Origin: Geoalkalibacter ferrihydriticus DSM 17813
GTDB lineage: Bacteria; Desulfobacterota; Desulfuromonadia; Desulfuromonadales; Geoalkalibacteraceae
Length of the DNA stretch: 64,000 bases
Assembly: GCF_000820505.1 (NCBI RefSeq)
Contig: NZ_JWJD01000004.1
Coordinates: 190,955-254,954 of the forward strand
Direction of reading: 5' to 3'
The notes beneath the pieces are model-generated. The model did no database searches, was not told the origin of the DNA, and saw only the letters and a program-made list of their open reading frames with translations. Shown in pieces: positions 31,186 to 40,877 of this stretch. Numbering within the stretch: position 1 is the stretch's first letter; each line of letters opens with the position of its first letter. Both the position numbers and the translations under genes were made by a program.

Positions 31186-31707
31186 TTGAAAACGGGACTG
31201 ATTCAGGTCTACACCGGCGAGGGCAAGGGCAAAACCACCGCCGCCCTGGGCCTGGTGGTGCGTGCCCTCGGCCAGGGGCTGCGGGTGCTGCTGGTGCGCT
31301 TTCTCAAGACGGAGCAACCGATGAGCGGTGAGGTCCGCTTTTTCCAGCAGACTCCCGGCCTGGAGATTCTCACTTCAGGCGTGGGCGGCATTCGTCAAGG
31401 GCAGGACAGGGAATTGTTGCGCTCCAGCGTCACCCGAACCTTCGCCGAAGTCAAACAGCGCCTGGCGCATGAACACTATGACCTGGTGGTCCTCGATGAA
31501 ATTAACGGCGCCCTGCATAAAGAACTCCTCAACGTGCGGGAATTCCTGCAATTTCTCGATGAGCGTCCCACCAACACTGAGCTGGTACTGACCGGGCGCA
31601 ACGCCCTGCCCGAAGTGCTGGAGCGCGCCCACCTGATCAGCCGTATCGACAAAATCAAGCATCCCCTCGACCAAGGCATTGCCGCCCGGTGCGGCCTGGA
31701 GTTCTGA
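31186..31707 (+). CDS. cobO: cob(I)alamin/corrinoid adenosyltransferase CobO (BtuR)
   Basis: The 173-residue enzyme adds the adenosyl group of ATP to reduced corrinoids. TTG 31186 is chosen because GAAAGGA lies upstream and the N-terminus becomes KTGLIQVYTGEGKGKTTAA, the P-loop that opens all CobO proteins. An earlier ATG would start inside the riboswitch. LVVLDEINGALHKELL (about residue 103) and LVLTGRNALPEVLERAHLIS are also family motifs. First gene of the regulon. Confidence 0.95.
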   Translation: MKTGLIQVYTGEGKGKTTAALGLVVRALGQGLRVLLVRFLKTEQPMSGEVRFFQQTPGLEILTSGVGGIRQGQDRELLRSSVTRTFAEVKQRLAHEHYDLVVLDEINGALHKELLNVREFLQFLDERPTNTELVLTGRNALPEVLERAHLISRIDKIKHPLDQGIAARCGLEF

Positions 31708-31712
31708 CGTCT

Positions 31713-32231
31713 ATGGCACGAACTGTCTTCATCACCGGCGGCGCCCGCTCGGGCAAAAGCACTTTCGCGCAGCAGCAGGCCGAAGCCTGCCCCGGCCCTC
31801 TGCTCTACCTGGCGGCCGCGCGCGTCGAGGACGCGGAGATGGCGGCGCGCATCCAGGCCCATCGCGCCGTGCGCGGCGCACGCTGGCAGACCTTGGAGGA
31901 GCCCCTGGAGATCGTGCGGGCGCTGAGCGGTGCTTGCGGTTATGGCGCAGTGCTTTTTGACTGCGTCACCCTGTGGCTGAGCAATCTGCTTTTTCATCAT
32001 CAAGAAGATCAGACGTTGATCCTGAACGCCGTTGACCAGCTTGCCGCAACCCTGACCCAGCTTGAAATACCGGTGTTCATTGTGAGCAACGAGGTCGGCA
32101 GCGGCATCGTCCCCGAAAATCGCCTGGCGCGACTGTTTCGCGACCTGGCCGGCACCGCCAACCAGCGCCTGGCGGCAGTGGCTGACGAAGCCTGGCTGGT
32201 CGCCGCGGGCTGTCCCTTGCGCTTGAAATAA
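31713..32231 (+). CDS. cobU: adenosylcobinamide kinase/guanylyltransferase
   Basis: The 172-residue bifunctional enzyme phosphorylates adenosylcobinamide and then attaches GMP. The P-loop is [14 protein letters not shown], followed by [17 protein letters not shown] with [14 protein letters not shown] (guanylylation region). [12 protein letters not shown] follows, then the conserved [19 protein letters not shown] segment. ATG 31713 comes six bases after the cobO stop. Confidence 0.95.
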   Translation: MARTVFITGGARSGKSTFAQQQAEACPGPLLYLAAARVEDAEMAARIQAHRAVRGARWQTLEEPLEIVRALSGACGYGAVLFDCVTLWLSNLLFHHQEDQTLILNAVDQLAATLTQLEIPVFIVSNEVGSGIVPENRLARLFRDLAGTANQRLAAVADEAWLVAAGCPLRLK

Positions 32232-32263
32232 AACACGAATCCCTACAGAAAGAAGGAAAGATC

Positions 32264-33325
32264 ATGCCCTCGCCGACTCTGGCCCGCACCCTGGCCTCCA
32301 TTCGCCCCGTCGACCTTGACCGCATGGCCGCCGTGCAGGCGCGCATGGATCGCCAGACCAAGCCGCGCGGCTCCCTCGGGCGACTTGAAGAGTTCGCCCG
32401 ACGCTTTGTGGCCATCACCGGCCGCGAAGACATCCGCCGCAAGGAAATCTATACCTTTGCCGGAGATCACGGCGTGGCCGCGGAAGGGGTGAGCGCCTTC
32501 CCCCCCGAGGTCACACCGCAGATGGTTTACAACTTTCTCGCCGGCGGTGCCGGGGTCAACGCCCTGGCCCGCCATGCCGGCGCGGAGGTGCGGGTGGTGG
32601 ACATGGGCGTCGATCATGATTTCGGCGAATTGCCGGGGCTCATCCATCGCAAAATCGCCCGCGGCACGGCCAATTTGCGGCGCGGTCCAGCCATGACGCG
32701 CGACCAGGCGATTGAAGCCCTGGAGGCGGGTATCGCCCTGGCCAATGCAGCGGCGGATGCCGGGGTCGATCTGCTCGGCACCGGCGATATGGGCATCGCC
32801 AACACCACGCCCTCGGCGGCGATTGCCGCGGTCTTCAGCGGCCTGCCACCGACCCAGGTCACCCATCGCGGCACGGGTATCGATGATCAGTCCCTGCTGC
32901 GCAAGATTGCGGTCATCGAAGAGGGCATCGCGATCAATGCTCCCAATCCGCAGAATCCGCTGGATGTCCTGGCCAAGGTCGGCGGATTCGAAATCGGCGG
33001 CATCGCCGGACTGGTGCTGGGCGGCGCCGCCCGCTCGATACCAGTAGTGGTGGACGGCTTCATCTCCACCGCCGGCGCGCTCATCGCCTGCGAGATGCAT
33101 CCGCAGGTGCGCGAATACATTTTCGCCGCGCATCGCTCGGTGGAAGTCGGCCATGCCGTCATGCTCGAGCGCATGGCGCAGCAGCCGATCCTCGATCTGC
33201 AGATGCGCCTCGGCGAAGGCACGGGCGCGGCTCTGGCCATGAGCCTCATCGAGGCCGCCCTGCGCGGCTTGCGTGAAATCCAGACATTCGACCAGGCAGG
33301 GGTTACTCAGGGGAGGGATCAATGA
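32264..33325 (+). CDS. cobT: nicotinate-nucleotide-dimethylbenzimidazole phosphoribosyltransferase
   Basis: The 353-residue enzyme activates the lower ligand base as alpha-ribazole phosphate. Typical motifs are [60 protein letters not shown] and, at the C-terminus, [12 protein letters not shown], which carries the catalytic glutamate. AGAAGGAAAG precedes the ATG. Its stop overlaps cobS in ATGA. No gene for making the base itself was seen nearby. Confidence 0.96.
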   Translation: MPSPTLARTLASIRPVDLDRMAAVQARMDRQTKPRGSLGRLEEFARRFVAITGREDIRRKEIYTFAGDHGVAAEGVSAFPPEVTPQMVYNFLAGGAGVNALARHAGAEVRVVDMGVDHDFGELPGLIHRKIARGTANLRRGPAMTRDQAIEALEAGIALANAAADAGVDLLGTGDMGIANTTPSAAIAAVFSGLPPTQVTHRGTGIDDQSLLRKIAVIEEGIAINAPNPQNPLDVLAKVGGFEIGGIAGLVLGGAARSIPVVVDGFISTAGALIACEMHPQVREYIFAAHRSVEVGHAVMLERMAQQPILDLQMRLGEGTGAALAMSLIEAALRGLREIQTFDQAGVTQGRDQ

Positions 33326-34077
33326 AACGCGAATGGCAGGAGGTGCGCCTCGCCGGTGCCTTTCTTACCGTCTTTCCGGTGGCGCGCAATCTGGAAACGA
33401 CCCCGGAGAGACTCGGGCGCAGCCTGGCTTTTTTCCCCGCCGTCGGCCTCTTAATCGGCCTCGGCCTGGTCGTGCTCAACTGGGCGCTGGGCGCCTTTCT
33501 GCCGCGGGCGGTGCTTGATTGCCTGCTGATTCTGACTCTGATCGCCGCCACCGGCGCGTTGCATCTCGACGGGATCGCCGATCTCCTCGACGGGCTGGCC
33601 GGCGGCAAAGACCGCGAGGGCATCCTGCGCATCATGAAAGACAGTCGCGTCGGCGCCATGGGCGCAGTCGGGCTGATCATGGTGCTGCTGCTCAAGTATC
33701 TGTCGCTCTACAACGTACCCGAAGAATTCAAATCAGCGGCGCTGCTCTTCATGCCCTGCGCCGGGCGCTGGGTCCAGGTCGTGTTGGCGTCCTTCTGCCG
33801 CTACATCCGCCCCGAAGGGGGCACGGGGGGCGCCTTTGTCGACCATGCCGGCGAACGCGAATTTCTCATCGGCACAGTCACCCTGCTCCTGGCCGGTCTG
33901 GTGCTGTTCGGCCTGAAAGGCATCTTTCTGGTGTTTCTCATCGGCTTGTCGGCCATGGTCCTGATCCGCTTTTTCGAAGCGCGTCTCGGCGGTGTCACCG
34001 GCGACGTGCTCGGCGCGGCCACCGAAGCTGTCGAAGTATTGACTCTGCTCTTAGTGCTGGCGGTGATGTCCCCATGA
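33322..34077 (+). CDS. cobS: adenosylcobinamide-GDP ribazoletransferase (cobalamin synthase)
   Basis: The 251-residue membrane enzyme joins alpha-ribazole to adenosylcobinamide-GDP. The signature [20 protein letters not shown] (about residue 75) with [14 protein letters not shown] contains the Mg-binding aspartates. About six membrane helices follow. It has four-base overlaps on both sides with cobT and cobC. Confidence 0.95.
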   Translation: MKREWQEVRLAGAFLTVFPVARNLETTPERLGRSLAFFPAVGLLIGLGLVVLNWALGAFLPRAVLDCLLILTLIAATGALHLDGIADLLDGLAGGKDREGILRIMKDSRVGAMGAVGLIMVLLLKYLSLYNVPEEFKSAALLFMPCAGRWVQVVLASFCRYIRPEGGTGGAFVDHAGEREFLIGTVTLLLAGLVLFGLKGIFLVFLIGLSAMVLIRFFEARLGGVTGDVLGAATEAVEVLTLLLVLAVMSP

Positions 34078-34679
34078 TGACCGAACACACCCGCCTCTAT
34101 CTCATCCGCCACGGCCAGGTGGAAGGCTTCGGCAACAAGCGCTATAACGGCCAAGCCGATGTCGCCCTCACGACCTTCGGCCGCGAACAGTCGCAAGCCC
34201 TGGGTGCGCGCTTGGCCGAGGCACCCCTGGCAGCCGTCTACACCAGCGATTTGTCGCGCTGCGTCTTTGCCGCCGAGTGCCTGGCCGCGCCCCATGGACT
34301 GCAGGCGGTTCGCGTGCCCGAGGTGCGTGAACTGCACATCGGCGCATGGGAGGGGCGCACCTGGCAGGAGTTGCAAGAGCTTTACCCGGAGCAATGGCAG
34401 GCACGGCTCAACGATCTGGTTCATTACCGCGTCCCCGGCGGCGAGAGTCTCGCGGAAATGGCACAGCGGGTGCGCCCGGCCCTGCAACGCATCATTGAGC
34501 GACATCGCGGCGAAGAGGTCGCCCTGGTCGGCCATGGCGGCGTCAACCGAGTGATTCTCCTTGATGCCATCGGCGCGCCCCTCACGCAGATGTTCGCTGT
34601 CGAGCAGGATTATGGCTGCCTCAATATCATCGACTATTTCGCCGACGGCAACGCGGTGGTGAAACGGCTCAATGGCTGA
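34074..34679 (+). CDS. cobC: alpha-ribazole phosphatase (histidine phosphatase family)
   Basis: The 201-residue phosphatase removes phosphate from alpha-ribazole-5'-phosphate or adenosylcobalamin phosphate. The RHG motif is in YLIRHGQVEGFGNKRYNGQ (catalytic His near residue 12). The second part is HIGAWEGRTWQEL, and LVGHGGVNRVILL carries the second His. Two ATG codons (34074 and 34077) are both possible; the first overlaps the cobS stop. Confidence 0.9.
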   Translation: MMTEHTRLYLIRHGQVEGFGNKRYNGQADVALTTFGREQSQALGARLAEAPLAAVYTSDLSRCVFAAECLAAPHGLQAVRVPEVRELHIGAWEGRTWQELQELYPEQWQARLNDLVHYRVPGGESLAEMAQRVRPALQRIIERHRGEEVALVGHGGVNRVILLDAIGAPLTQMFAVEQDYGCLNIIDYFADGNAVVKRLNG

Positions 34680-36036
34680 AGCGATTCCAACCTTTCTCAT
34701 CGCCGCTCCCGCCAGCGGCTGCGGCAAGACCACCCTGACCCTGGCGCTGCTCGCCGCCTTGCGCCGCCGCGAGCTGCGCGTGGCGCCCTTCAAGGTCGGC
34801 CCCGACTTCATCGATCCCGGCCATCATGCCGCCGCCTGTGGCCGTGCCTCGCGCAATCTCGACAGCTGGATGTGCGGCACGAACTACGTCCGCGACACCT
34901 TTCGCCGTGCCTGCGTGGGGGCCGATGTGGCGGTGATTGAAGGAGTCATGGGACTGTTTGACGGCGCTTCAGGCAGTGACGACGCCGGCAGCAGCGCCGC
35001 AATCGCCCGCCTACTCGATGCCCGGGTGCTGCTGGTCATCGACGCCCGCGCCCAGGCGCGCAGTGCCGCGGCTCTCGTACAAGGCTTCACCCGCTTCGAC
35101 CCGCGCCTGAAATTCGCCGGAATCCTCTGCAACCGGGTCGGCAGTCCCCGTCACGCCGAACTGCTGCATGACGCCCTCGCCTCGGTCCCCGACCTGCCGC
35201 CGCTGCTCGGCTGTCTGCCGCGGGAAGAAGCGCTGAGCCTGCCCGAACGCCATCTGGGCCTGGTCACCGCCGGGGACGCGCGGCGCGATGAGAGCTTCTA
35301 CCAACACCTCGCCGAATGGCTGGAAAGCCACGTCGATCTGAACCCGATTTTTCCATCGGACCCATCGGGACCATTGGCGCCATGCGTTTCACCCGCGCAC
35401 AGACCTCCCAGAGCCCGCATCGCCGTGGCCCGGGATGAGGCCTTCTGCTTCTACTATCCGGACAACCTCGAACTGCTCGAGGCGGCCGGTGCCGAGCTGG
35501 TCTTCTTCTCGCCCCTGCGCGACACGCGCCTGCCGCAAGGAATCCACGGGCTGTACCTGGGCGGCGGCTATCCTGAATTGCACGCGGAAAAACTTGCGGC
35601 CAATACCCACCTGCTCGCCGATATCCGCCGGGCCGCCGACCAGGAACTGCCCATCTACGCCGAATGCGGCGGCTTCATGCTGCTGTCGCAAAGCATCGAC
35701 GAGTACCCCATGGCCGGGGTGTTTCCCGCCCATGCGCGCCTGCTGAAAAAACGCAGGGCGCTGGGCTACCGCGAGGTGACTCTGACTGCCGATTCGCTGC
35801 TGGGTCCCGCGGGCACCTGCCTGCGCGGCCACGAATTCCATTATTCGGAGATGGAGATGCCGCCCGAGGTGCCGCGCCAGTACCGGCTGAGTCGGCGTGG
35901 CGGTGAGGACCTTGCGGACGAAGGCTATCGCCGCCGCAACGTACTGGGCAGCTACATCCACCTGCATTTCGGCAGCCATCCATCGGTTGCCGAACATTTT
36001 GTCAATTTCTGTCGCAAAGGAGTTCAATCCCCATGA
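34672..36036 (+). CDS. cbiA: cobyrinate a,c-diamide synthase
   Basis: The 454-residue amidotransferase amidates the a and c side chains of cobyrinate. The N-terminal synthetase P-loop is IAAPASGCGKTTLTL, followed by FKVGPDFIDPGHH and GVMGLFDGASGSDDAGSSA. The glutaminase domain is at about 245-454 with the nucleophile Cys in PIYAECGGFMLLSQ (about residue 331) and a C-terminal His in GSYIHLHFGSHP. It overlaps cobC by eight bases. Confidence 0.95.
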   Translation: MAEAIPTFLIAAPASGCGKTTLTLALLAALRRRELRVAPFKVGPDFIDPGHHAAACGRASRNLDSWMCGTNYVRDTFRRACVGADVAVIEGVMGLFDGASGSDDAGSSAAIARLLDARVLLVIDARAQARSAAALVQGFTRFDPRLKFAGILCNRVGSPRHAELLHDALASVPDLPPLLGCLPREEALSLPERHLGLVTAGDARRDESFYQHLAEWLESHVDLNPIFPSDPSGPLAPCVSPAHRPPRARIAVARDEAFCFYYPDNLELLEAAGAELVFFSPLRDTRLPQGIHGLYLGGGYPELHAEKLAANTHLLADIRRAADQELPIYAECGGFMLLSQSIDEYPMAGVFPAHARLLKKRRALGYREVTLTADSLLGPAGTCLRGHEFHYSEMEMPPEVPRQYRLSRRGGEDLADEGYRRRNVLGSYIHLHFGSHPSVAEHFVNFCRKGVQSP

Positions 36037-36440
36037 AAACCGCCATTTTGCTCATGGGCCACGGCTCACGCATTCCCGCCGCCAACGAGGCCCTGCACGC
36101 CATTGCCGCCATGGTGCGCGAGTGCACCGGCTTCGAGATCGTCGAAGTTTCGTTCCGCGAGCAGCACGCCCCCAACATCCAGAAAGGCATTGATGCCTGT
36201 GTCGCGCAAGGCGCGCAGCGCGTTCTGCTCTATCCCTATTTTCTCTTTGCCGGCGCCCATGTGCTCGAGGATCTGCCGGCGGAAATGGAAGAGGCGGCAC
36301 GCCGTTATCCCGGCCTGGTTATGGCCCTGGGTGAGCCCCTCGGGGTGCACGCCAAACTCGGCGAAATCGTGTGCGAACGCATCGAGGATGCCATGACGCG
36401 CGCCGGCTGGGATGCTCCGGCCAAGATGGCGGCGCGCTAA
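36033..36440 (+). CDS. cbiX: sirohydrochlorin cobaltochelatase, short form
   Basis: The 135-residue CbiX(S) chelatase inserts Co2+ into sirohydrochlorin, the entry step of the anaerobic route. LLMGHGSRIPAANE contains the first metal-binding His, and LLYPYFLFAGAHVLEDLPAEM the second. The short length means it acts as a homodimer, as in archaea. It overlaps cbiA in ATGA. Confidence 0.93.
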   Translation: MKTAILLMGHGSRIPAANEALHAIAAMVRECTGFEIVEVSFREQHAPNIQKGIDACVAQGAQRVLLYPYFLFAGAHVLEDLPAEMEEAARRYPGLVMALGEPLGVHAKLGEIVCERIEDAMTRAGWDAPAKMAAR

Positions 36441-36441
36441 G

Positions 36442-37086
36442 ATGACTATGAACGACGGCGAAATCATCCTCGACCCCGCGGCCATTGAAACACAGAGCTT
36501 TGCCATCATTGATGCCGAGGTCGGCGCGCACACCTATACGGCCCGGCAATGGCCTATCGTGCGCCGGGTGATCCACACCACCGCCGATTTCGACTTTGCC
36601 CGCGCCACCTGGTTTTCCCCCGACGCACTGGAGACCGGGCTTGCCGCCCTGCGCAACGGCGCGCGAATACTGTGCGATACCAACATGGTCATGGCCGGCG
36701 TGAACAAAACGCGTCTCGCCACTCTGGGTGGCAGCCTCAGCTGCCATGTGGCCGATGCCGATGTCGCCGCCGAAGCACGCGCCCAAGGCATCACCCGCTC
36801 GCTTCTCGCCACGCGCAAGGGAGTCGCCGCCGGTGCTTCGATCTTTCTCATCGGCAACGCGCCCACCGCCCTCTATGAACTGCTGCGCCTGGCGCGCAGC
36901 GGCGCGGTGCAACCGGCACTGGTGGTCGGGGTTCCGGTGGGCTTCGTCGGCGCGCAGGAGTCAAAAGAAGCGCTGGTTGCCGCGGGCCTGCCGGCCATCG
37001 TCTGCCGGGGCCGCAAGGGGGGTTCGGCGATTGCGGCAGCAATCCTCAACGCGCTGATGATTCTCGCCGAGGAAAGTCAACCATGA
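36442..37086 (+). CDS. cbiC: cobalt-precorrin-8 methylmutase
   Basis: The 214-residue isomerase moves the methyl group from C11 to C12 to give cobyrinate. IVRRVIHTTADFDFA holds the catalytic His (about residue 46). RILCDTNMVMAGVNKTRL and FLIGNAPTALYELLRL are conserved. The start is ATG 36442 directly after the cbiX stop; ATG 36448 is an alternative. Confidence 0.95.
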   Translation: MTMNDGEIILDPAAIETQSFAIIDAEVGAHTYTARQWPIVRRVIHTTADFDFARATWFSPDALETGLAALRNGARILCDTNMVMAGVNKTRLATLGGSLSCHVADADVAAEARAQGITRSLLATRKGVAAGASIFLIGNAPTALYELLRLARSGAVQPALVVGVPVGFVGAQESKEALVAAGLPAIVCRGRKGGSAIAAAILNALMILAEESQP

Positions 37087-37823
37087 GTCCTTACCGAATT
37101 TTCGCGGGCGTCGCGCTGCTGACGCTCTTGATCCCTGCCCCCGCGGCAGCCATGCACATCTCCGAAGGCATCCTGCCCGCGGGCTGGGCGTTGTTCTGGT
37201 TTCTCGCGGCGGCGCCCTTCGTCGCCCTGGGCGTGCGCCAGATCAACCGGCGCAAACAGATCGATCCCATGTACATCCCTCTGCTCGGCATTTTTGGCGC
37301 CGCGGTATTCGTCTTCAGCTGCTTCCCCATCCCGGTGCCGGTCGCCGGCAGCACCGCGCATCCGGCGGGTACGGGCCTCAGTGCGATTTTCCTCGGCCCC
37401 TTTGCCAGCGTGGTCGTTGCCTTCGTCTCGCTGCTGCTGCAGGCACTGTTTCTCGCCCACGGCGGACTGACCACCCTGGGCGGCAACACCTTTTCCATGG
37501 GCGTGGTCGGCAGCTTCGGCGCTTTCGGCGCTTTTCTCCTGGTGCGCCGTCTGGGCCTGCCTCTGTTCTGGTGCGGATTCGCCGCAGGCGTGGCGGCGGA
37601 TCTGCTCACCTACCTGAGCACTTCGCTGGAACTGGCCCTGGCTCTGCACGGCGATCTTTCCTTCTGGCTTGTCCTCGGGCAGATCTATCTGGCTTTCATG
37701 CCCACGCAGATTCCCCTGGCGCTCCTCGAAGGGGCGGTCACCGGCGGCATTCTGGTCTATGTGCGCAAAAACCGTCCCGACATCCTGCGCAGGGTCGGCC
37801 TGGTCAAGGAGGCGAGGGCATGA
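37083..37823 (+). CDS. cbiM: cobalt ECF transporter S component
   Basis: The 246-residue CbiM has an N-terminal signal peptide (IFAGVALLTLLIPAPAAA) that ends just before MHISEGILPAGW. Cleavage therefore frees the Met-His end needed for Co2+ coordination. Other CbiM features are VPVAGSTAHPAGTGLSAI and FLAHGGLTTLGGNTFSMGV. Its place within the cobalamin operon under the B12 riboswitch points to cobalt. It overlaps cbiC and cbiN by four bases. Confidence 0.94.
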   Translation: MSPYRIFAGVALLTLLIPAPAAAMHISEGILPAGWALFWFLAAAPFVALGVRQINRRKQIDPMYIPLLGIFGAAVFVFSCFPIPVPVAGSTAHPAGTGLSAIFLGPFASVVVAFVSLLLQALFLAHGGLTTLGGNTFSMGVVGSFGAFGAFLLVRRLGLPLFWCGFAAGVAADLLTYLSTSLELALALHGDLSFWLVLGQIYLAFMPTQIPLALLEGAVTGGILVYVRKNRPDILRRVGLVKEARA

Positions 37824-38107
37824 AAAAGGGTTTGGCTCTACTGGTTCTTCTGGTCACTCTCCTGGGCACGGCCGCAGCCTTCGGCGAAGACGAGGAGCCC
37901 CGCTGGGCGGGCGTCGATGAAACCGTGGTGGAAAAATTCGCCCGCGATCTCGGCCGTGAGCCACGCGATTCCCTCATCGACACGGACCAGGGCGATCTGC
38001 TGCTGTTTTTCTTCACTCTGGCAGGGGCAACCGGCGGCTTCATCATGGGCTACTACTGGCACAAGGTCTTTGTCGCCGGGAAGCAGGAGACCCCACCGCG
38101 CGGATGA
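37820..38107 (+). CDS. cbiN: cobalt transport protein CbiN
   Basis: The 95-residue protein has two membrane segments, ALLVLLVTLLGTAAA at the start and LLLFFFTLAGATGGFIMGYYW near the end. An acidic extracytoplasmic loop lies between them (EDEEPRWAGVDETV). This layout matches CbiN, which triggers cobalt release in CbiMN. It overlaps both neighbours by four bases. Confidence 0.82.
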   Translation: MKKGLALLVLLVTLLGTAAAFGEDEEPRWAGVDETVVEKFARDLGREPRDSLIDTDQGDLLLFFFTLAGATGGFIMGYYWHKVFVAGKQETPPRG

Positions 38108-38874
38108 GCGGCGCTCACTCTTTCATCGATGCCCAGGGCGACAGCCGGCGCCTGTTGGTCGTGCTGGACGGCCGTGTCAAACTGGCCCTGCTGCTCGCGG
38201 CCCTGCTCGTCAACCTCATCGCGGGGGGGCTGCGGGCGCCGTTGCTGCTGCTGGTTCTGGCCCTGGTTCTGATCCCGGCAGCCGGCGTACCGCTACGCAC
38301 CTTCGCGCGACGCATGGCAATGCCGGCACTCATCGCCCTGGTGGCCCTCGTCACCCAGTTGTTCTGGGTTAAACAGGGCAATGAACTCCTGCAGGTGCCC
38401 CTGTTTTTCTGGGAATGGAGCATCACCAGCGGCGGCATCCAGCGCGGTCTGGAGTTGGCCTCACGCATCCTCGGCGGCATGAGCGTGCTGCTGTTTTTCG
38501 CCCTGACCACGCCGCTTCCCGAACTGCTACGCGCCGCGCGCTTCTTCCGTTGCCCGCCGGTGCTGGTGGAGTTGGCCATGATCATGTATCGTTATATCTT
38601 CCTGCTGCTGGAAGAAGGGGTGCGCATCCGTAACGCGCAGCGAAGCCGTCTGGGTTATGCCGATCTGCGCAGCAGCCTGCGCTCCTCGGGGATTCTCGGC
38701 GGAATGCTGATTCTGCGCACCTTTGATCGCGCCGAACGCAATTTTTCCGCCATGCTCTGTCGCGGCTACCGCGACGCCCTCACCGGCGTCACCCTCCGCC
38801 CTGTGCAAAAGCACGACTGGATCGCCCTGGCCCTTGGCCTAGTGCTCCTGGCCGCAATTTTCGCGCTGCGCTGA
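38104..38874 (+). CDS. cbiQ: cobalt ECF transporter T component
   Basis: The 256-residue membrane protein links CbiM to the CbiO ATPase. It has about five helices and the cytoplasmic coupling motifs LLEEGVRIRNAQRSRLGY (about residue 175) and FDRAERNFSAMLCRGY (about residue 212). Unlike the NikQ homologue in this window it lacks the extra N-terminal membrane segment. Confidence 0.93.
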   Translation: MSGAHSFIDAQGDSRRLLVVLDGRVKLALLLAALLVNLIAGGLRAPLLLLVLALVLIPAAGVPLRTFARRMAMPALIALVALVTQLFWVKQGNELLQVPLFFWEWSITSGGIQRGLELASRILGGMSVLLFFALTTPLPELLRAARFFRCPPVLVELAMIMYRYIFLLLEEGVRIRNAQRSRLGYADLRSSLRSSGILGGMLILRTFDRAERNFSAMLCRGYRDALTGVTLRPVQKHDWIALALGLVLLAAIFALR

Positions 38875-38920
38875 GATTTCTTGTCTTCGCTTTTCCACCA
38901 CTGACAAATGACGGTTTTCC

Positions 38921-39775
38921 ATGCCCCTGATCAGAACTGAAAATCTGCATTACACCTACGAGGACGGCACACCTGCCCTCAACGGCATCAATCTGGACAT
39001 AGAAGCGGGCGAGTTTCTCGCCGTGCTCGGCTCCAACGGCAGCGGCAAGACGACTCTGATCAAACATCTCAACGGCCTGCTGCGCCCCACTCTCGGCCGG
39101 GTGCTGTTCGACGACAAGCCCATCGAAAGCGTCGCGGAGCGCGAGGTTTTCAGCCGCATCGGCATCGTTTTTCAGGATCCCAACGATCAGCTTTTCGCCT
39201 CTACCGTCGAGGAAGACGTCGCCTTCGGCCCGACGAATATGGGTCTGGCCCCGCAGCAGATCAAAGAGCGCGTGCATGAAGCCCTGCACCGTGTCGGCAT
39301 GGAAGACTTCGCCCGCAAATCCATCCACGCCCTCTCCCATGGACAGAAAAAACGCATCTGCATCGCCGGCATCCTCGCCATGGCGCCGCAGGTGATCGTG
39401 CTCGACGAACCCACGGCGGGGCTCGATCCCATGGGGGTACACTCCCTCATGCACCTGCTCGAAGACCTCAACAAGAAGCAGGGCGTGACCATGATCATGG
39501 CCACTCACGTGGTCGATCTGGTGCCCCTGTTCATGAGCAAGATCGCCATTCTGAGCAGGGGGCGAGTGCTGCGTTCCGGCACTCCGGTCGAGGTGTTCGG
39601 CGATCCCGAGGCCATCGAGAAGGCCAAACTGCACCTGCCGCTCATCGCCGAGTTGATGAACATTCTCAAAACCCGCGATCACGTCAAGCTGCACCATATT
39701 CCCCTCACCGTCGGCGAGGCGCGACATGAAATTCTTCGCTTGCTGTCGGTGCAGGATGTCATTGAGCGGGTCTAA
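38921..39775 (+). CDS. cbiO: cobalt ECF transporter ATPase
   Basis: The 284-residue single ATPase has Walker A GSNGSGKTTLIKHLNG, Q-loop VFQDPNDQLFAST, signature LSHGQKKRICIAG and Walker B VIVLDEPTAGLDPMG, with H-loop MATHVVDLVPL. It should work as a homodimer, in contrast to the fused NikO at 12459-14339. Five bases separate it from cbiD. Confidence 0.94.
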   Translation: MPLIRTENLHYTYEDGTPALNGINLDIEAGEFLAVLGSNGSGKTTLIKHLNGLLRPTLGRVLFDDKPIESVAEREVFSRIGIVFQDPNDQLFASTVEEDVAFGPTNMGLAPQQIKERVHEALHRVGMEDFARKSIHALSHGQKKRICIAGILAMAPQVIVLDEPTAGLDPMGVHSLMHLLEDLNKKQGVTMIMATHVVDLVPLFMSKIAILSRGRVLRSGTPVEVFGDPEAIEKAKLHLPLIAELMNILKTRDHVKLHHIPLTVGEARHEILRLLSVQDVIERV

Positions 39776-39779
39776 CAAA

Positions 39780-40877
39780 ATGAGACGCACTCTGCGCAGC
39801 GGTTTCACCACCGGCGCCTGCGCGGCCGCCGCCGCCAAAGGCGCGGCGTTGATGCTGCGTGAGCAACGCCGCCGCGACCAGGCGGAACTGACTCTGCCGA
39901 CGGGTTGCAAGGCGACCTTCGTTCTCAACGGCCAGCATTTCGACGACGAGCGAGCCGCCTGTTTTGTCATCAAAGATGCCGGCGATGATCCGGACGTCAC
40001 CCATGGCGTTGCAATCCATGCTCAGGTCTCTCTGGTGCAGAGTGAAGGGGATATTCTCATCGACGGCGGCACGGGCATCGGTCGCGTCACCAAACCGGGG
40101 CTGGCGGTTCCGGTCGGCGAGTGGGCCATCAACCCGGTGCCGCGGCGCATGATCAGAGAGGCTGTACTGGAAGTTTTCCCCTCTCTCCCCGCCCGGCTCA
40201 TCCCGCGCGTAACCCTCAGCATTCCCGACGGGGAACAGCGCGCGGCAAAAACTCTCAATGCCCGCCTCGGCATCCTCGGGGGGCTCTCCATCCTCGGCAC
40301 CACCGGGGTGGTCAGGCCCATATCGCATCAGGCCTGGACCGACACTCTGGAAGTGGCCCTCGACGTGGCCCGCGCCGCCGACTGCGCGCGGGTCGTTCTG
40401 AGTACCGGCCGCACCAGTGAGCAGGCGGCCCAGGCAGCATTGAACGGGAGGGAAGAAGCTTACATCATGATGGGCGATTTCACCGCCTATACCCTTGATG
40501 CCTGCCACCGCAAGGGCTTCGCGGGCGTCATCCTTTCCGCGCAGTTCGCCAAACTGGTCAAGATCGCCTGCGGCGAGGATCACACCCATGTGCGCAACGC
40601 GCGCCTGGACCTGGCGCAATTGGCGGACTGGGCGCGCACCCTCGGCCTTGACGGAACCCTGATTAAAAAGATAGAGTTTGCCAACACCGCACGGGAGGTT
40701 TTCGTCGAATTGGGCGCGAACCACCCCCTGGTCGACGCAGTCGCGCGCCGCGCCCTGAGCTGGATCAGTCGGCGTATCCCCGGTGCGGATCCCGGCCTCC
40801 TGCTGGTCGGCTATGACGGCCGGGAGGCGCGCCGTTTTGGCTCCACATGGCTTTTTGCAGAAGGGACAGTTCCATGA
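39780..40877 (+). CDS. cbiD: cobalt-precorrin-5B C1-methyltransferase
   Basis: The 365-residue SAM-dependent enzyme methylates C1 in the anaerobic route. It starts RRTLRSGFTTGACAAAAAKG, the hallmark CbiD opening, and continues with KDAGDDPDVTHG, GGTGIGRVTKPGL and the SAM-binding-like GGLSILGTTGVVRPIS. ATG 39780 is chosen over an upstream in-frame codon lying inside cbiO. It overlaps cbiE by four bases. Confidence 0.95.
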   Translation: MRRTLRSGFTTGACAAAAAKGAALMLREQRRRDQAELTLPTGCKATFVLNGQHFDDERAACFVIKDAGDDPDVTHGVAIHAQVSLVQSEGDILIDGGTGIGRVTKPGLAVPVGEWAINPVPRRMIREAVLEVFPSLPARLIPRVTLSIPDGEQRAAKTLNARLGILGGLSILGTTGVVRPISHQAWTDTLEVALDVARAADCARVVLSTGRTSEQAAQAALNGREEAYIMMGDFTAYTLDACHRKGFAGVILSAQFAKLVKIACGEDHTHVRNARLDLAQLADWARTLGLDGTLIKKIEFANTAREVFVELGANHPLVDAVARRALSWISRRIPGADPGLLLVGYDGREARRFGSTWLFAEGTVP